The notes beneath the pieces are model-generated. The model was given only the letters and a program-made list of their open reading frames with translations, was not told where the DNA came from and made no database searches. From the NCBI RefSeq assembly GCF_000321225.1, contig NW_004450303.1, positions 2,210,392-2,274,391 on the forward strand: DNA of 64,000 nt, read 5' to 3'. This DNA is from Odobenus rosmarus divergens (Eukaryota; Chordata; Mammalia; Carnivora; Odobenidae). Position 1 is the stretch's first letter, and each line of letters opens with the position of its first letter. Positions 1 through 11,855 of this stretch are shown piece after piece. The translations under genes and the position numbers were made by a program.

Positions 1-116
1 ACACCTGGGAAGCTCAGTCAGTTAAGTGTCCTTCTCTTGATTTTGGCTTAGGTCTTGATCTCAGGGTCGTGAGTTCAAGCCCCCCATTGAGCTCCATGCC
101 CAGCATGGAGCCTACG
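1..116 (+). mobile_element. Can-SINE (head cut by window start)
   Basis: A tRNA-related head (CACCTGGGAAGCTCAGTCAG) and the GTTCAAGCC B-box region are present. The CT-rich 3' part is missing and the element runs directly into a (TAGA)n tail. Confidence 0.9.
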
Positions 117-117
117 G

Positions 118-165
<48 letters not shown>

Positions 166-245
166 ATGAACGAACAAAAGAAAGAAAAAAGAGAGAGAGA
201 GAAAGAAAGAAAAGAAAAAGAAAGAAAGAAAAAAGAAAAGAAATT
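117..245. repeat. (TAGA)n then (GAAA)n/(GA)n microsatellite
   Basis: About twelve TAGA units (117-166) are followed by purine-only GAAA/GAGA sequence to about 245. It probably grew from the A-rich tail of the preceding SINE. Confidence 0.95.
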
Positions 246-377
246 CAAAAGCAATATGAGATTTTCAGATGTACTTTTACAAATATCCATCTAAATTTAA
301 AGCCTAGAATTCTAATTAGACTAAAAAATGCACTTATGCATAGTTGAAGATTGGACTAATTAATAAAGAAAAAGAAG

Positions 378-629
378 TACAGGTTTCCCCTATTTTCCAA
401 AAGTAAAATGTTCCTATGAAACCTTCCATAAGCTGAAAAGGCATAGTTTATGAAAATTCAAGTTACACCATTTCACTTTTATGGAAGGCCTATGGTACAA
501 TAATGGCTTTTTTTGTAAAGCAAAAATCCTCTTTGGGTTTTTTTTGGTCAGTGAAAACAGGTACTGACGTAGGTCTTTCCTAAAAGCGAAGTCGTGTAAC
601 AAACTTTTGGAAAGTGAGGGATACCTGTA
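378..629. mobile_element. Small DNA transposon (MITE) with terminal inverted repeats
   Basis: It begins TACAGGTTTCCCCTATTTTCC-like and ends GAAAGTGAGGGATACCTGTA, which are inverted copies of each other over roughly 20 bp with mismatches. It has no coding capacity. The family is recognised in outline but not named. Confidence 0.7.
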
Positions 630-1465
630 TATACTATGTGCCTAGTAGGATAAGCTAAAGTTTATAGGATGGTAAAAATTGAAGTGATCTTACTTTGTGG
701 AGAACTTCAACAATCATTCTAGGAATCTCTGTAACCAGTTCTTTGGACAATGATCCAACGTTTGTACAGACACAGCCGTATTGTTTATTCAGTAACCTCT
801 AGGTCTATCTCATTTCCATGTTTTTTGTTTTGTTTTGTTTTCTGGGAGGTTTTGGTCTCAGGATCTTGGGAATGGAGTAAATGTAACCCTAAAATCTAAG
901 TCTGCTTTCCTTGTTGAGTATGAAATAAAAAACAAGGCTATTCTCAAATCCCTAAATAGTAGCCAATGAAGGAACTCCATACAAATGTGAAATAGTCTTA
1001 ATGTGGACAAGATTTAACCAAAAGAATCTGTATTTCTCAAATATTTCTGGTACATGAGGTCTCTGAAGATTCAGGATTTATCTTCAGGTTCTCGTGCCAG
1101 TCTTCCACTGCCAGTGCTACTTCCTACCTTGCATACCCCTCTCACCACGGCATATCCTACAATACAATAACTTCATAAAAACATTTAAAGCTATGGGCCT
1201 CCAAAATGTCTGTATTATGTCTAAAGCAAATGAGAGAAAAAGACACTGAAAAACATACATGCTGATATAATGACAGAAGAGATGGGCAAAGAAGATGGGG
1301 CACAGAGGTCACAGGCAGGGAAGTAATAGCAATAAGCAGTAATGACAAGGGAGGATCATGGGGCGCAAAGTGATCGATGAATGGAGAGGGACATTAGATT
1401 TTATAAACTTAATGGCTAACACCATATGTATTTAACAACAATACAATACACGATACCATTTATTT
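630..1465. other. Unassigned intergenic sequence
   Basis: Read on both strands. No gene, RNA gene or recognisable repeat apart from short T-rich runs near 820-840. Confidence 0.6.
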
Positions 1466-1469
1466 AGCA

Positions 1470-1640
1470 AACATAGTGTCTGCTTTGTGCCAGGCACCGT
1501 TCTAAGTACTCTAAAAACCTTAACTAATTTAATCCTAATAATGCCATTGAGATGGATTACTATTCTTATCTACATTTTATAGAGGAAGTCACTGAGGCAA
1601 AAAGTTACTTGGCCAAGGTCACATTATCAGTCAGTATCCA
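1470..1640 (+). mobile_element. MIR SINE
   Basis: It contains the MIR core wording TGTGCCAGGCACCGTTCTAA, the middle CTCATTTTATAGA-like region, and the AAGTTACTTGGCCAAGGTCAC core. Confidence 0.85.
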
Positions 1641-2016
1641 GTCAGGAAAAGAAAACCACTTTGGGTATTTCAGAGGTAATGTTATCACCTCTATTGTTGA
1701 GGGAATCCTTATAGAAAGGCTGGAGGAGCAAAAAGGGGGAAGGTATAATCCAAAGGGAACTGCAAGCAGAGCCAGCATCCTAGCACTGGAGGAACAAAAG
1801 AGAAAGTAGTAGTATACAAAACTCACAATTACTGTGCTTCAGAAGCTTTTGGAACTTCACTATTGCATTATTAGAACTATTCCTGCTACCTGCTCTGCAA
1901 GAAGCCCGCAGCCTTCAGCGGGGTCCCCCTCCCCCCCAACTCCTGGAGCCAGAGTGGAGGAGTACAGTGTGTCCTGAGGCCACTGGAGCCCAAAGAAAGG
2001 AAAAATGCCTTCCATC

Positions 2017-2235
2017 CTCTTATTGTCTTTTATTTTTTTTTTTAAAGATTTTATTTATTTATTTGAGAGAGAGATAGAAAGCACGAGAGGGAAGAGGGTC
2101 AGAGGGAGAAGCAGACTCCCCGCTGAGCGGGAAGCCCGATGCGGGACTCGATCCCGGGACTCCAGGATCATGACCCGAGCCGAAGGCAGCCGCCCAACAA
2201 ACTGAGCCACCCAGGCACCCCTCTTATTGTCTTTT
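2017..2235 (-). mobile_element. Can-SINE with target-site duplication
   Basis: The SINE body is 2032-2220, reversed: a T-rich tail, TCTTTAAA complement, then the head complement ending GCCACCCAGGCACCCC. It is flanked by a 15-bp duplication CTCTTATTGTCTTTT (2017-2031 and 2221-2235). Confidence 0.95.
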
Positions 2236-2460
2236 CATTTCCCATTAGCAGAATGGAACTGGAGACCACCTGGCAAGTGAATCTGGGAAATGATGTTTAG
2301 GACTCCAGTATCCTTACGATACAGAGGAGAGGGTAGAAGTCGCTGGGAGACAGTGGACATAACTAGCATAGTCGAAAAACTGGCAATTGGCAGAGTTTAA
2401 GTCTCAGGTAGTCTGGCTCCTGAGTCCATGCTCTCAACTGCTATACCATCCTGTAACACC
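2236..2460 (+). mobile_element. Possible MIR-related fragment
   Basis: It ends in wording such as CTGGCTCCTGAGTCCATGCTCTCAACTGCTATACCATCCTG, typical of MIR 3' halves. The start is unclear. Confidence 0.5.
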
Positions 2461-2464
2461 GGGA

Positions 2465-3350
2465 TCTACTATAATAAGAGTTATTTCATATGTCTTAAAA
2501 TTGATGTCTGCTCATAAATACAGTTGGCAGCAAAGAAATTATAGGAATTATATTTATTAAATATTCAACAAATATTTAGCAAGATCCTACTTTATGCCAG
2601 GCACTATTCTGAAAATAAAATGATGGGGAGGAGAAAAAAAAGAAAAGAGGGAAGAGAGCTCCTTTTTCCCTGTTTCAGACTGAACAAAATTCCAACAGGC
2701 TTGGCTTGAATCGTCTGCCCACACACTGAACTAAGCATTTTAGCTGAGGCATGGGTACTGGGGAAATAACCTGGTGGAAATGCCCACTATAATCCTGAGC
2801 AAGGATTTGAGTGCAGGTGGTTTATCTGGAGGATTCAGGAAACACCGGTGAGAGGTGGGAAAGTATGAGACAAAGAAGGGAAGGCAATAAATAAAGGGTA
2901 CCTTATCAAGCCAGCTACCACACTGGTAATGCCTGAAGCATAATCCCATGGGAAAACTGTGGGAAATGGTATGAAACACATACCCCAAAGTCATCCACCT
3001 GAGGGGCAAGAGGGCTGGGGTATCAACACAATAAATCCCATCAGTCATTTGGTGAGGGCTGCTGAGATGGGAAGTTAATAATTCTCAAGCATTTGTAAAT
3101 TGCCCTGACTACACAGGGACAGGGCTGCCTCCTAGGCTTGGGAGAAAAGATGCAGACACTGGCAGCTGGAAATCTGCCTGAAAACACTGAAGTGGTAAAA
3201 GCCAGAGAGGTATAGGTGGGAGTCTACAAGGCCTACTACTCTTTTTTCATCAAATAAAAATTTTCTTTGCACATAGTTGTTATGACTTTGAAAGAAATAA
3301 TGCCTGTGAAAGTTTTATAATGTAGAAAGTATAATACCAAAAATTATTGT
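2465..3350. other. Unassigned intergenic sequence
   Basis: One TATGCCAGGCACTATTCTGA MIR-like word occurs near 2595. The 102-codon - strand frame at 2740-3048 has no recognisable domain and lacks gene context. Nothing else seen. Confidence 0.5.
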
Positions 3351-3351
3351 T

Positions 3352-3549
3352 TAGAAGTTTTTCTTTTTTAAGATTTTTATTTATTTGAGAGATTTGAGAC
3401 TGAGACAAAGCAACAAAGAGCACAAGCAAGGAGGAGAGGGAGAAGCAGGCTCCCCGCGGAGCAGGGAGCCCGATGTGGGGCTGGGATCATGACCTCAGCC
3501 GAAGGCAGACACTTAACTGACTGAGCCACCCAGGCACGCCTAGAAGTTT
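3352..3549 (-). mobile_element. Can-SINE with target-site duplication
   Basis: The body is 3361-3540, reversed, flanked by TAGAAGTTT repeats at 3352-3360 and 3541-3549. Confidence 0.93.
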
Positions 3550-3645
3550 CTTGAAGACAGGGAATGGGTATCATGTTTTATATCTCTCATAGGACCTAGC
3601 ATATGGCTATATATATGTCAGAGGCTTAAACATTTGAGTGGATTT
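3550..3645 (+). mobile_element. L2 3' end fragment (interrupted by the SINE before it)
   Basis: CTTGAAGACAGGGAATGGGT followed by AGGACCTAGCATATGGC resembles the L2 tail wording 'cctagcacagtgcctggcac'. Confidence 0.55.
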
Positions 3646-3649
3646 GTCA

Positions 3650-4655
3650 ATTTAATTAATACCTGAACATACTATTTTGTAGGTTTACAAAGGTAGAATT
3701 ATTTTTAAAGTGTCATGATAAGTCAAGTTTTCATCCGTTTCAAGAATTTTAAGTAGCATGGTCTTGTTCTGTTCCTTCTTCTATCATTCTTCTTAAATCT
3801 AGACCATTGTAGATAACCTGTTATTTGCCTACCCAATAATCATTTTCTTCTTCCTTCTTCCTTTAAAAAATATCTTGATTACAAATAGAGTATTGATATT
3901 GCTGGTTCAAACCAATCATGAGAATGCTACTCTGATTAGCACGTGGAAAAGGCAAGAAAATCATAGATGCCAACCCTGACAGTGTTGAACTACTGAAGTG
4001 ATAGCAATAGCAATCTTCCTTTAGCCTTATTACATCAGAAAAATAAACTATTAATACCGTTAAACAGGTAATCTGTTACACATAGCTGGTGATTCATAAC
4101 TTTTTAAATAGCATTTTTTTTCCTTTTGCATAGCAACCCCAAGACAAGTCATTTTATTTCTGGAGCAAATTATTTAAAATAGTGACTCATCAGAAAACCC
4201 AGAAGAGCAGTAAGTATTTGACCACACTAGTTTTAATCCTTCTGGATTCCCCTATAAGGAAAGATCACGGTATTCCTCACAGCTCTCTACCTGTGCTCTA
4301 TTCTTCAATATTCACTTTGATATTTTAAAACCTACATCTAAAGCTCAGGAGGGCTATATCACCGAGAAAGTTGTAGTGAAATGATGGCCTTTCATATATG
4401 AGTTAATGTAGCATAACCATTTATGCATGATCTCCTCCTTCATAGCCACTTTGCTTGCTCAGCTATATTTAAAAAAGCACATTCTCTGTTCTCCCTTCAG
4501 AATACATTCTGAGTCTCTCTACTTATTTCCATCTGTACTATCATTACACAAGTTCACAAGTTCAAATTCAAGTACAGGAATTTCTGACTTAGAATACAGC
4601 AATAAACTCTGAATTGTTCTCCCCAGTTCCAGAAACTCTTGGCCTTAAAAATCCA
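3650..4655. other. Unassigned intergenic sequence
   Basis: Unique-looking AT-rich sequence. No gene, RNA gene or clear repeat recognised. Confidence 0.6.
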
Positions 4656-4659
4656 TCCT

Positions 4660-5375
4660 CCACGGAATGGTAAGAATGATCTTCTCAAAACATAAATCAG
4701 ATCAATCACTTCCCAGCATAAAACCTTTCAATGGCCTACACATTTACATAAAACAAAATCTAACACCTTATCATCGCACACAGTGTCCTGCATGATTGGC
4801 CCTCCTTCCATCTCTTTAACTTCATCCACTACTACTCTCCCTCTCACTCACCATGCTATAGCTCTATAGACAATCTTTCCATTCCTCAAACACATCAAAA
4901 TATTTTTTGACTCAAGGCCCTTGCACAAGTCATTCCTTCTGTCTAGAATGTCCTGACCATCTTTCTCATCATGGCTGGTTTAAGTTTAAATATAAAGTCA
5001 CTGCCCAGGTGCCTGGGTGGCTCAGTTGGTTAAGCATCTGCCTTTGGCTTGTGTCAGGATCCCCGGACCCTAGGACTGAGTCCTGCATGGGGCTCCCTGC
5101 TCAGAGCAGGGGTCTGCTCTCTCCCTCTGCCCCTTCCCGTGCTCATTCTCTTTCTTTCTCGCAAAATAAATAAATAAATAAAATCTTAAAAAAAAATAAA
5201 GTCACTGTCCAACTTTCTTTCATAACACTTACGACATTAGTCACTACCTGTAATAAAATATGTATTTGTTTTCTTATTAGTTTAGTATATATGCTGTCAA
5301 CTAGATCCCAAGAGGGCAGAGACATGGTTCTTTTCTGCTCCTTTAACAGAGCATTCGGTACATAAGTGCTTGTAA
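4660..5375 (+). mobile_element. L2 LINE 3' fragment, interrupted by a SINE
   Basis: Typical L2 wording: AAGGCCCTTGCACAAGTCATTCC, then after the SINE CCAAGAGGGCAGAGACATGG and CAGAGCATTCGGTACATAAG. The Can-SINE at 5004-5195 splits it. Confidence 0.8.
4992..5207 (+). mobile_element. Can-SINE with target-site duplication
   Basis: The body is 5004-5195 with an (AAAT)n-AATCTTAAAA tail. The flanking 12-bp duplication ATAAAGTCACTG is at 4992-5003 and 5196-5207. It inserted into the L2. Confidence 0.95.
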
Positions 5376-5399
5376 ACTTGAATTAAATCAATGAATCAA

Positions 5400-5930
5400 T
5401 TAATTATTAGCAGTAATTTTACTTGAAAGCAATCCCCAGATTCCAAACTGGATTACTGATAATCTTCCATGTAAAAGAGGGACATGTGATTGCAGCTTTC
5501 AGCATTATGATAAACTAGATAATCAGGTGTTTTTACATCTTGAGTAAATTAGTTCTTGAGTAAATTATTCTTTTTAATGCATTAGGTTGGCAAAAAATGA
5601 GGGAAATATCTAAGATATTCCCTCCCACCAGCAAAATAAGTGCCAGGGAGAGACACCAACCATGAGCTAAACTCAGAATTGCTGGCTTTAAGTGGTAAGT
5701 AAACCTGAGGACCAGGTTAGCCATGAGAACAAGCCCTAAGCAGTAGTTACAAAACAAGTAAGAAAATGAAATGGGGATAATATTAGGTTGGGCCCTTTAA
5801 AGAAACTATAATGGTAGCACATTAATAGCACACTTTGTCCCTTGGCAGAAACATATGAAAATCCTCACTTCAGAAAATATCCCAAATTAATCTTAACAGA
5901 AAAATCACAGATTGATCAAATAAATATAAC
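5400..5930. other. Unassigned intergenic sequence
   Basis: No gene or clear repeat recognised. Confidence 0.55.
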
Positions 5931-6822
5931 TGCAAAATCAAAGATGATTTAAGCACATGAAGAAGAAAGTCACCACTGAACACCCAAGGAATTCAGATAT
6001 TACAATCATTAGATTCAAGAATATAAAACTCTTTGTAAGAAAAAGGGTAAAATTATAAAGATGAGGAAGCAACAGGTGTCTATCATGGAATGATAAGAAA
6101 GATCTGAAAAATAACCAAATGGATCTTCCAAACATAACACAATTGTTGAAACCTTAATGAATGAGCTAAACAGATTAGATAGAGCTGAAAACAAAATTAA
6201 CAAACTAGAAGATATTACTGAAATTACCTACAATGAAGCACAGAAGAATGAGATGAAAAATATAAATTATGAAACTGAGAAAGTTTGAAAATAGAACGGT
6301 GTTCATCAATATTCCAATATGGTTAGTCCTAGGGGAAAAAAAAGAGTAGAGAAAAGCAAGGAATGGTATTATTTTAATTTAGTGGCTGAATTTTTAAATA
6401 CTAAATGACATGAACTCAAAATTAGGAAGTATAAGGTAACTCAAGTAGTTTAATAAAAAGATAGTGCATAATATCAAAGATAAACAATTTTGAAAGAAGC
6501 AAGAGAAGACAGCTTACCTACAAAGACTGATAGCAGTTCTCAATAATAACAGTGGAAGTCAGAAGACAGTGAAATAATACCTGTCAAGTGCTGAGAGAAT
6601 GACCATCATCCTAGAACTGTGCGCAACCAACAAAACTATTTTTCAAGATAGGGCAAATAAAAATATTTTAAGATTAAGGAAAATTGTAAGATCAGTAGCC
6701 TAGCTCTAAAGGGACTTCTAAAGTATGTACTATAAGAAGGAAAATAAACCCAAAGATACAGTATGAATACAAGAAAGTATAATGAGCATTAAAAAAAAAA
6801 AAAGGTAAACAGAGTTGCCTGC

Positions 6823-6893
6823 TTCTCCCTCTCCCCTTGCTCCCCCCGCTCGTGCTCTCTCTGTAAAATAAATCAATAGAATCTTAAAAAAAA
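6823..6893 (+). mobile_element. 5'-truncated Can-SINE (3' half only)
   Basis: It starts inside the element at TGCCTGCTTCTCCCTCTCCC and ends AATAGAATCTTAAAAAAAAA. The tRNA-derived head is absent. Confidence 0.85.
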
Positions 6894-7164
6894 AAGAAAG
6901 AAACAGCATGGCCGATCAACTTGAAAATTTATATGAAATGGACAAATTCTTTGAAAACACATCTTAACAAAGCTGACAGGTGAAGGAATAGACTATCCGA
7001 ATGTTTATCTATTAAATAACCTTAGTCCGTATTTAACCTTCCCATGAAGAAAACTCCAGGCACATATTGTTTCACCAGTAAAATCTATCAAGCATTTAGG
7101 AAGTTCACAAATTCTTTCAAAGAATACAAAAAGAGGAAACAATTTTGAACTTGTGAAGTAAACC

Positions 7165-7325
7165 TTGATAGGGATGCCCAGTTGATCTGAATTTCAGATA
7201 AACAATGAATGATGTTTTAGTGTAAAATATTGCACAGGATACACACAAACTAAAAAATTATTGTTTATTTGAAATTAAAATTTAACTGAATGTCCCATAT
7301 TTTATTTGCAAAATCTGGCAACTGT
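7165..7325. mobile_element. Palindromic MITE-like element inside the old L1
   Basis: The left arm (GATGCCCAGTTGATCTGAATTTCAGATAAACAAT region) is the imperfect reverse complement of the right arm (ATTGTTTATTTGAAATTAAAATTTAACTGAATGTCCC region). L1 ORF2 wording resumes after it. A related half element is at 51893-51975. Family not named. Confidence 0.65.
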
Positions 7326-7679
7326 ATTGGTAACAATACCTGACAAGGGCTTTCCAAGAAAAGTAAATTACAGGTCAGTATCTCATGAATATACAGGCAG
7401 CAATCCTAAACAAAATATTGATAAATTAAATCCAGCAACACGGAAAAAGGACAACGTCATGATCAATTTGGCATTCTTCTACAAATGCAAGATTAGTTTA
7501 ACATTGAAAAAAAAAGTAAAAGAATTAGAAACAAATCTAACATGTAATGTATAAAGTAAAAATTTAAATATTGTTTAAAAAGCCAAATTGATTTTTAGAT
7601 TCAAAGCAATGGCAATATAATTCCCAGCAGGGTTTCATGGTGAGGAGTCCTAGCACTGTTTACTTGGTTCCCTCAAATT

Positions 7680-8540
7680 TCTAAAAGGATGATTTCAGAG
7701 ATAAGATGATCCCAGGGTAGAGCTTAAAGGATAAATAGACTGGATAGTGTAAGAGAAAGGGATGGCAATTGCCAAAGAAGGATATAGGAGGTGAAAAGCA
7801 CAGATGCTTTAAACAATATGGTTTGTTCTGGGTGGCTGGCTAATATAGAAATGTAGTGTAATGTGAAAAGTGGTATCAAAGAGGCTTCAGAGACAGGCAG
7901 GGGCCAATTTATAAAGGGTTCAGACTTTATCCTGTAGGTCATGGGAAATGATGGAGGTGGGGAAAGTAGGGAAGAGTTTTATGCATTGGAAGTAATGGAA
8001 GGCAAAGAAGTGGCTATAGTAAGTGTACATATGCCACCCTTTTAAGGAGTTTGACTATTAGGGAAATCAGAGTTTAGATAAATATCTAGAGGGCCTCCTA
8101 GAGTTAAGGGAGGGTATTGTCTTGTATTAGGTGTTTGTTTTAACATGGGAGAAACTTGCAGCTTGTAGAGACTGAAGATATAGGAGGGAGGGAAAGATAA
8201 TGGAACAAAAAACTTTGGGAGACAAGAGGTAATAAAATAAAACAAAATAAAACAAAGAAGACTTTGTGAGATTTGTTGAGAATGCAGATTGTTTTGTTGG
8301 TAGGCATAAGACAACTAAGGAATTTCTGACAGCATCAATTTTCTTTGTTAAATAGCAGGTTGGTCTTTGGGTTAAAACAAGAGGGCAGATGGCGGGATGG
8401 GAGGTCAGAAAAAGTACTGGCAATTCAATATTAACTAGGGGTGGTTAGAAGAAGGACCTGCAGTGAAGCACTCAGGAGGAAGGACTCAGCAACTAAGATT
8501 AGATGGAAATAGGGTTGATTTTTGCCAAGCAGGTGAGAAG
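7680..8540. other. Ancient mammalian interspersed repeat, family unnamed
   Basis: Wording near 7915-7960 (GGTTCAGACTTTATCCTGTAGGTCATGGGAA) is shared in type with segments at about 53050 and 56850. The - strand frames of 72-98 codons here show no recognisable protein. Confidence 0.45.
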
Positions 8541-8944
8541 GGAGGTTTGCAAGGGAATTCAAGATAATGAAAATGGCTAAAGTGACAGAACGTGAGGTAA
8601 GAATAGGAAAAAAACCTGAAGAATGTTACTTTCTCATTATGTCTGTATCCCGAAGTCACTGTTGCAAGGTATAGGAGTAACACTTTCTCTATTTGTTCTG
8701 AATTGTATATTTTACATACTAATGGCAAAAACAGACGCAATTATTTTTTTTTCCTTATCAGAACAGTATCAGTTTGCCCTCATTTTTTAAAACAGGAAAA
8801 GAGGACTTTTTATGTACCAAATATATTATCTAAATTAAGGATAACAGGATTAAAATAAATGTAGCAAGAACTATTGGTATTACAAGCAGAAATTCACAGA
8901 AACACACAAATAGTCCACACATACACCCATCAGGGGCTTTTCTT

Positions 8945-9124
8945 TCTTTTTTTTTTTTTTTAAGATTTTATTTATTAGAGAGAGCACAAGCAGGGGAAGC
9001 AGGAGAGAGAGAAGCAGACTCCCTGCTGAGCAGGGAGCCCGATGCAAGGCTCAATCCCAGGACCCTGGGATCATGACCTGAGCTGAAGGCAGATGCTTCA
9101 CGGACTGAGCCACCCAGGCACCCC
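8945..9124 (-). mobile_element. Can-SINE
   Basis: A reversed full-length SINE with a long T run at its low-coordinate end and the complemented head ending CCACCCAGGCACCCC. A rough GGGG(C/G)ATTTTCT-like duplication flanks it. Confidence 0.93.
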
Positions 9125-9270
9125 AAGGGGGATTTTCTGCATAAACACAAAATATACCCCATCACGAGGAATGACTTACAAAATCCAATTATATGCTTTG
9201 TGGCCAAACTTCAAAAATTTCCTGCAAAGTTAGGGAAGCAGTCCATATGAGATCATCCTCACTCTGACAC

Positions 9271-9469
9271 CAACTTCATAGTTTATTTATTTGACAGAGA
9301 GAGACACAGCGAGAGAGGGAACACAAGCAGGAGGAGTGGGAGAGGAAGAAGCAGGCTTCTGAGGGAGCCCGATGCGGGGCTCGATCCCAGGACACTGGGA
9401 TCATGACCTGAGCTGAAGGCAGACGTTTAACGGCTGAGCCACCCAGGGGCCCCCCAACTTCATAGTTTA
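9271..9469 (-). mobile_element. Can-SINE lacking its 3' tail, perfect 15-bp duplication
   Basis: The body is 9286-9454. The flanking CAACTTCATAGTTTA repeats at 9271-9285 and 9455-9469 are identical. On the - strand the SINE stops at CTGTCAAATAAA and enters the duplication; the usual AATCTTT plus poly(A) tail is missing. Confidence 0.9.
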
Positions 9470-11855
9470 AAGGTTCCCAGGATCACCATTAGATTTGATA
9501 ATTTACTCAAAGGGCTCAGAGAACTCACTGAAAGCTGTTATACTCACAGTTAAGGTTACAGCAAAAGGATATAGATAAAATCAGCCAAGGGAATTGGTGC
9601 ACAGGGCAGAGTCCAGGAAAGTTCCATACATGGAGCTTCCAGTTCTCCTGTCCTTGTCGAGTTGTGGACAGTGTTACCTTCCCAGAAATTATGTGCAACA
9701 ATACAATGGAAACAATGCCAACCAGGGAAGCTTATCTGAGCCTTGGTTTCCAGAGTTTTTATTGGGGCTCAACTATGCAGATGTGGTTGACTGCCCTTGT
9801 GGCAGATTTAGTATCCAGCCCCTCTCGGTAGAGATGATTCCATGTGGCCCAAAGCCCCCATCATAAATCACACTGTTAGACTGTCCAGTGTGGCCCAAAG
9901 CCTCCAAGTAAATAAGGCCACTTTTTTTGGAGATCACCTCCTAGAACATGAGGGCAAAGACCAGACCTCTCTTCGGGTAAGGTTAATTCTTTACTGTGCA
10001 TACCTAAAACATCAAAATAATCAATTCTCTGATTGCAGTCTTATAAAAAGTAGATATTAATAACCTGTTTTCTGGCTCCCTGCTACCTGACTCATATTTA
10101 TTGCTTTTTTGGTGATTTTTACTTCACAGGATGACTGCTTCAGTAAGTTTTTCAAATTCATGTTGGAATGTAGAGTTATAAATTTCATTTATAACAATTT
10201 TCTGATAAATTTTCATCTTCTGTAGAAAAATTGTCTACTCTATTTCATAGCTTTCTCACTGTATTTTTGAGTGCTATCGTACATATGACTTTCATAATCC
10301 TCATATTTGAATGAGTTGAATTTTCCTGGACTATAACCAGGAGTAGAAAGAAAGGCCAGGGTAGCTTTACAGAATTCATCTCTCATGGGTTCTCTCCTGT
10401 TGCTATAGCAAAAGACTATTTCTTTAAAATATAGCAACTCTACGAAGCCACACTTACTCTGCTTCTCATTACCTAACCTAGTTCTAAAGAGATTCTACAC
10501 ACAGTCCTGGACTTCCTAATTTATTCACAGGCCACAGGGAGCCAAAATTTGCCTTCAAAGATATTATTGCTTTTAGAAAGTTACTTTACTGGTGCTTTCT
10601 AAGATCTGCTCTCTCTGATTAGTCACTTTCTATCCTTCTCTCTCTCCCTCGTCAGTGTTTGGACTCTATTCAATCTCAGTTCTTTCTCAAAATGTTCTCT
10701 TGATTTCCTATATGGGCTTCCTGCCCAGTGCTTCTGGTCTCAGTTGCCTATTGTAGCACTCACATGTGATTTTGGAGTTTGAGGGGTTTTTTTAGTTAGC
10801 TGTTTGCTGAAAATTGAGTTTCTTTGAATTTATTTCCATTCTCCTTTTTGCTCTGGATTTGTCAAAGGAGAATGAATGAAAAAGTTTAGGACTAAGCAGA
10901 CCCTGTGTTCTTACAGAATGCTAATATACTTCATTTTCTCCCATGTTTTCAAAAGGTATGAAGAAATTTTCTGAAAGTACTATGATTATTGGCTTCAGAT
11001 AATGAACAAAAATGTTACAGTTGTCATTAGTCAAATTAGAGCCAATTATTTAGATGTTCGAATCTGCTATGATTATGTACAGAAATAAGGCAACAAAGTA
11101 GTTTTAATGAAAAAACATTTGAGGCATACAGTGTAGAAAAAAAAATTTAATGGAAGAAGCTCAGAGAGAAGCAGCACTTTATTCTGATATGCTAAAAAGA
11201 GAATTTTTAGTTAACTATTCCTCCTGAACCCATGCAACTAAAATATCGTATAGGAACATTTGAGAGGATTTTATTGGATTATGGATGAGGGGATATCCCA
11301 AGAATGCTTTTTTGATCCTGGGGATTTAAAGCTACGTTCAGTTTCTTTTTGATGGTTAATACCATTCCATCTTGGTAATCAGCCACAAATAGTTTTCTAC
11401 CCAGAGCAAGCTCCAGCATTACCTGGGAACTACATTGCTTTTTGTGTGCTTCACATTCTGATGAGAAGAAAATCACAGCGGAAGAAGCAGAGATATGCCG
11501 ACCAAAATGTTACACTCTAGACAATATCAGAATGTGAATATTATTTTAACATAAACAGTACTAGTTATAACAAGGCAACTTAACAAAGGAGGTGAGAGGA
11601 AAAACCGAGCATTTGGCAGTCACTTGGATCTAGGGCTGGAGTCCAATATGTATTAACCTCAGTGAAACACTCCCACTCTGTGACAGGACCCCAGGAAACA
11701 CAGCCCAAAAGTGGGGATATGGACTGGAATCATTTGGTTGGCTCAGAAATCCTCAAGCATTGATTCAGGACTACTGGCACCCTTATTATGGACTTGAGAG
11801 AAGGAAATGAAACTCTTCTCTGGAGGAACCTAACAGTATCTAATGCTTCAAATTA
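9470..11855. other. Unassigned intergenic sequence
   Basis: Read on both strands. The open frames of 60-90 codons (for example 9594-9866, 9842-10060, 10240-10437 and 11279-11476) show no recognisable domain, splice context or codon signal. A few L1-like words occur near 11580-11830. No gene supported. Confidence 0.5.

Larger units (their letters stand above)
5935..7560 (+). mobile_element. Old L1/HAL1 remnant, + strand, with insertions
   Basis: The ORF1-like coiled-coil coding part is at about 6140-6290 (reads as degraded ELNRLDRAENKINKLEDI-type sequence). ORF2-like reverse-transcriptase wording is at 6900-7143 and 7325-7550 (AGGTCAGTATCTCATGAATAT; GGCATTCTTCTACAAATGCA). Many stops and indels are present. 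It is interrupted by a SINE fragment at about 6823 and a palindromic element at 7165-7325. Confidence 0.75.

Noticed and set aside
2032..2220. tRNA gene-like A and B boxes
   Set aside because: These belong to the tRNA-derived head of Can-SINEs, here and in all other copies. No intact cloverleaf tRNA gene was seen.
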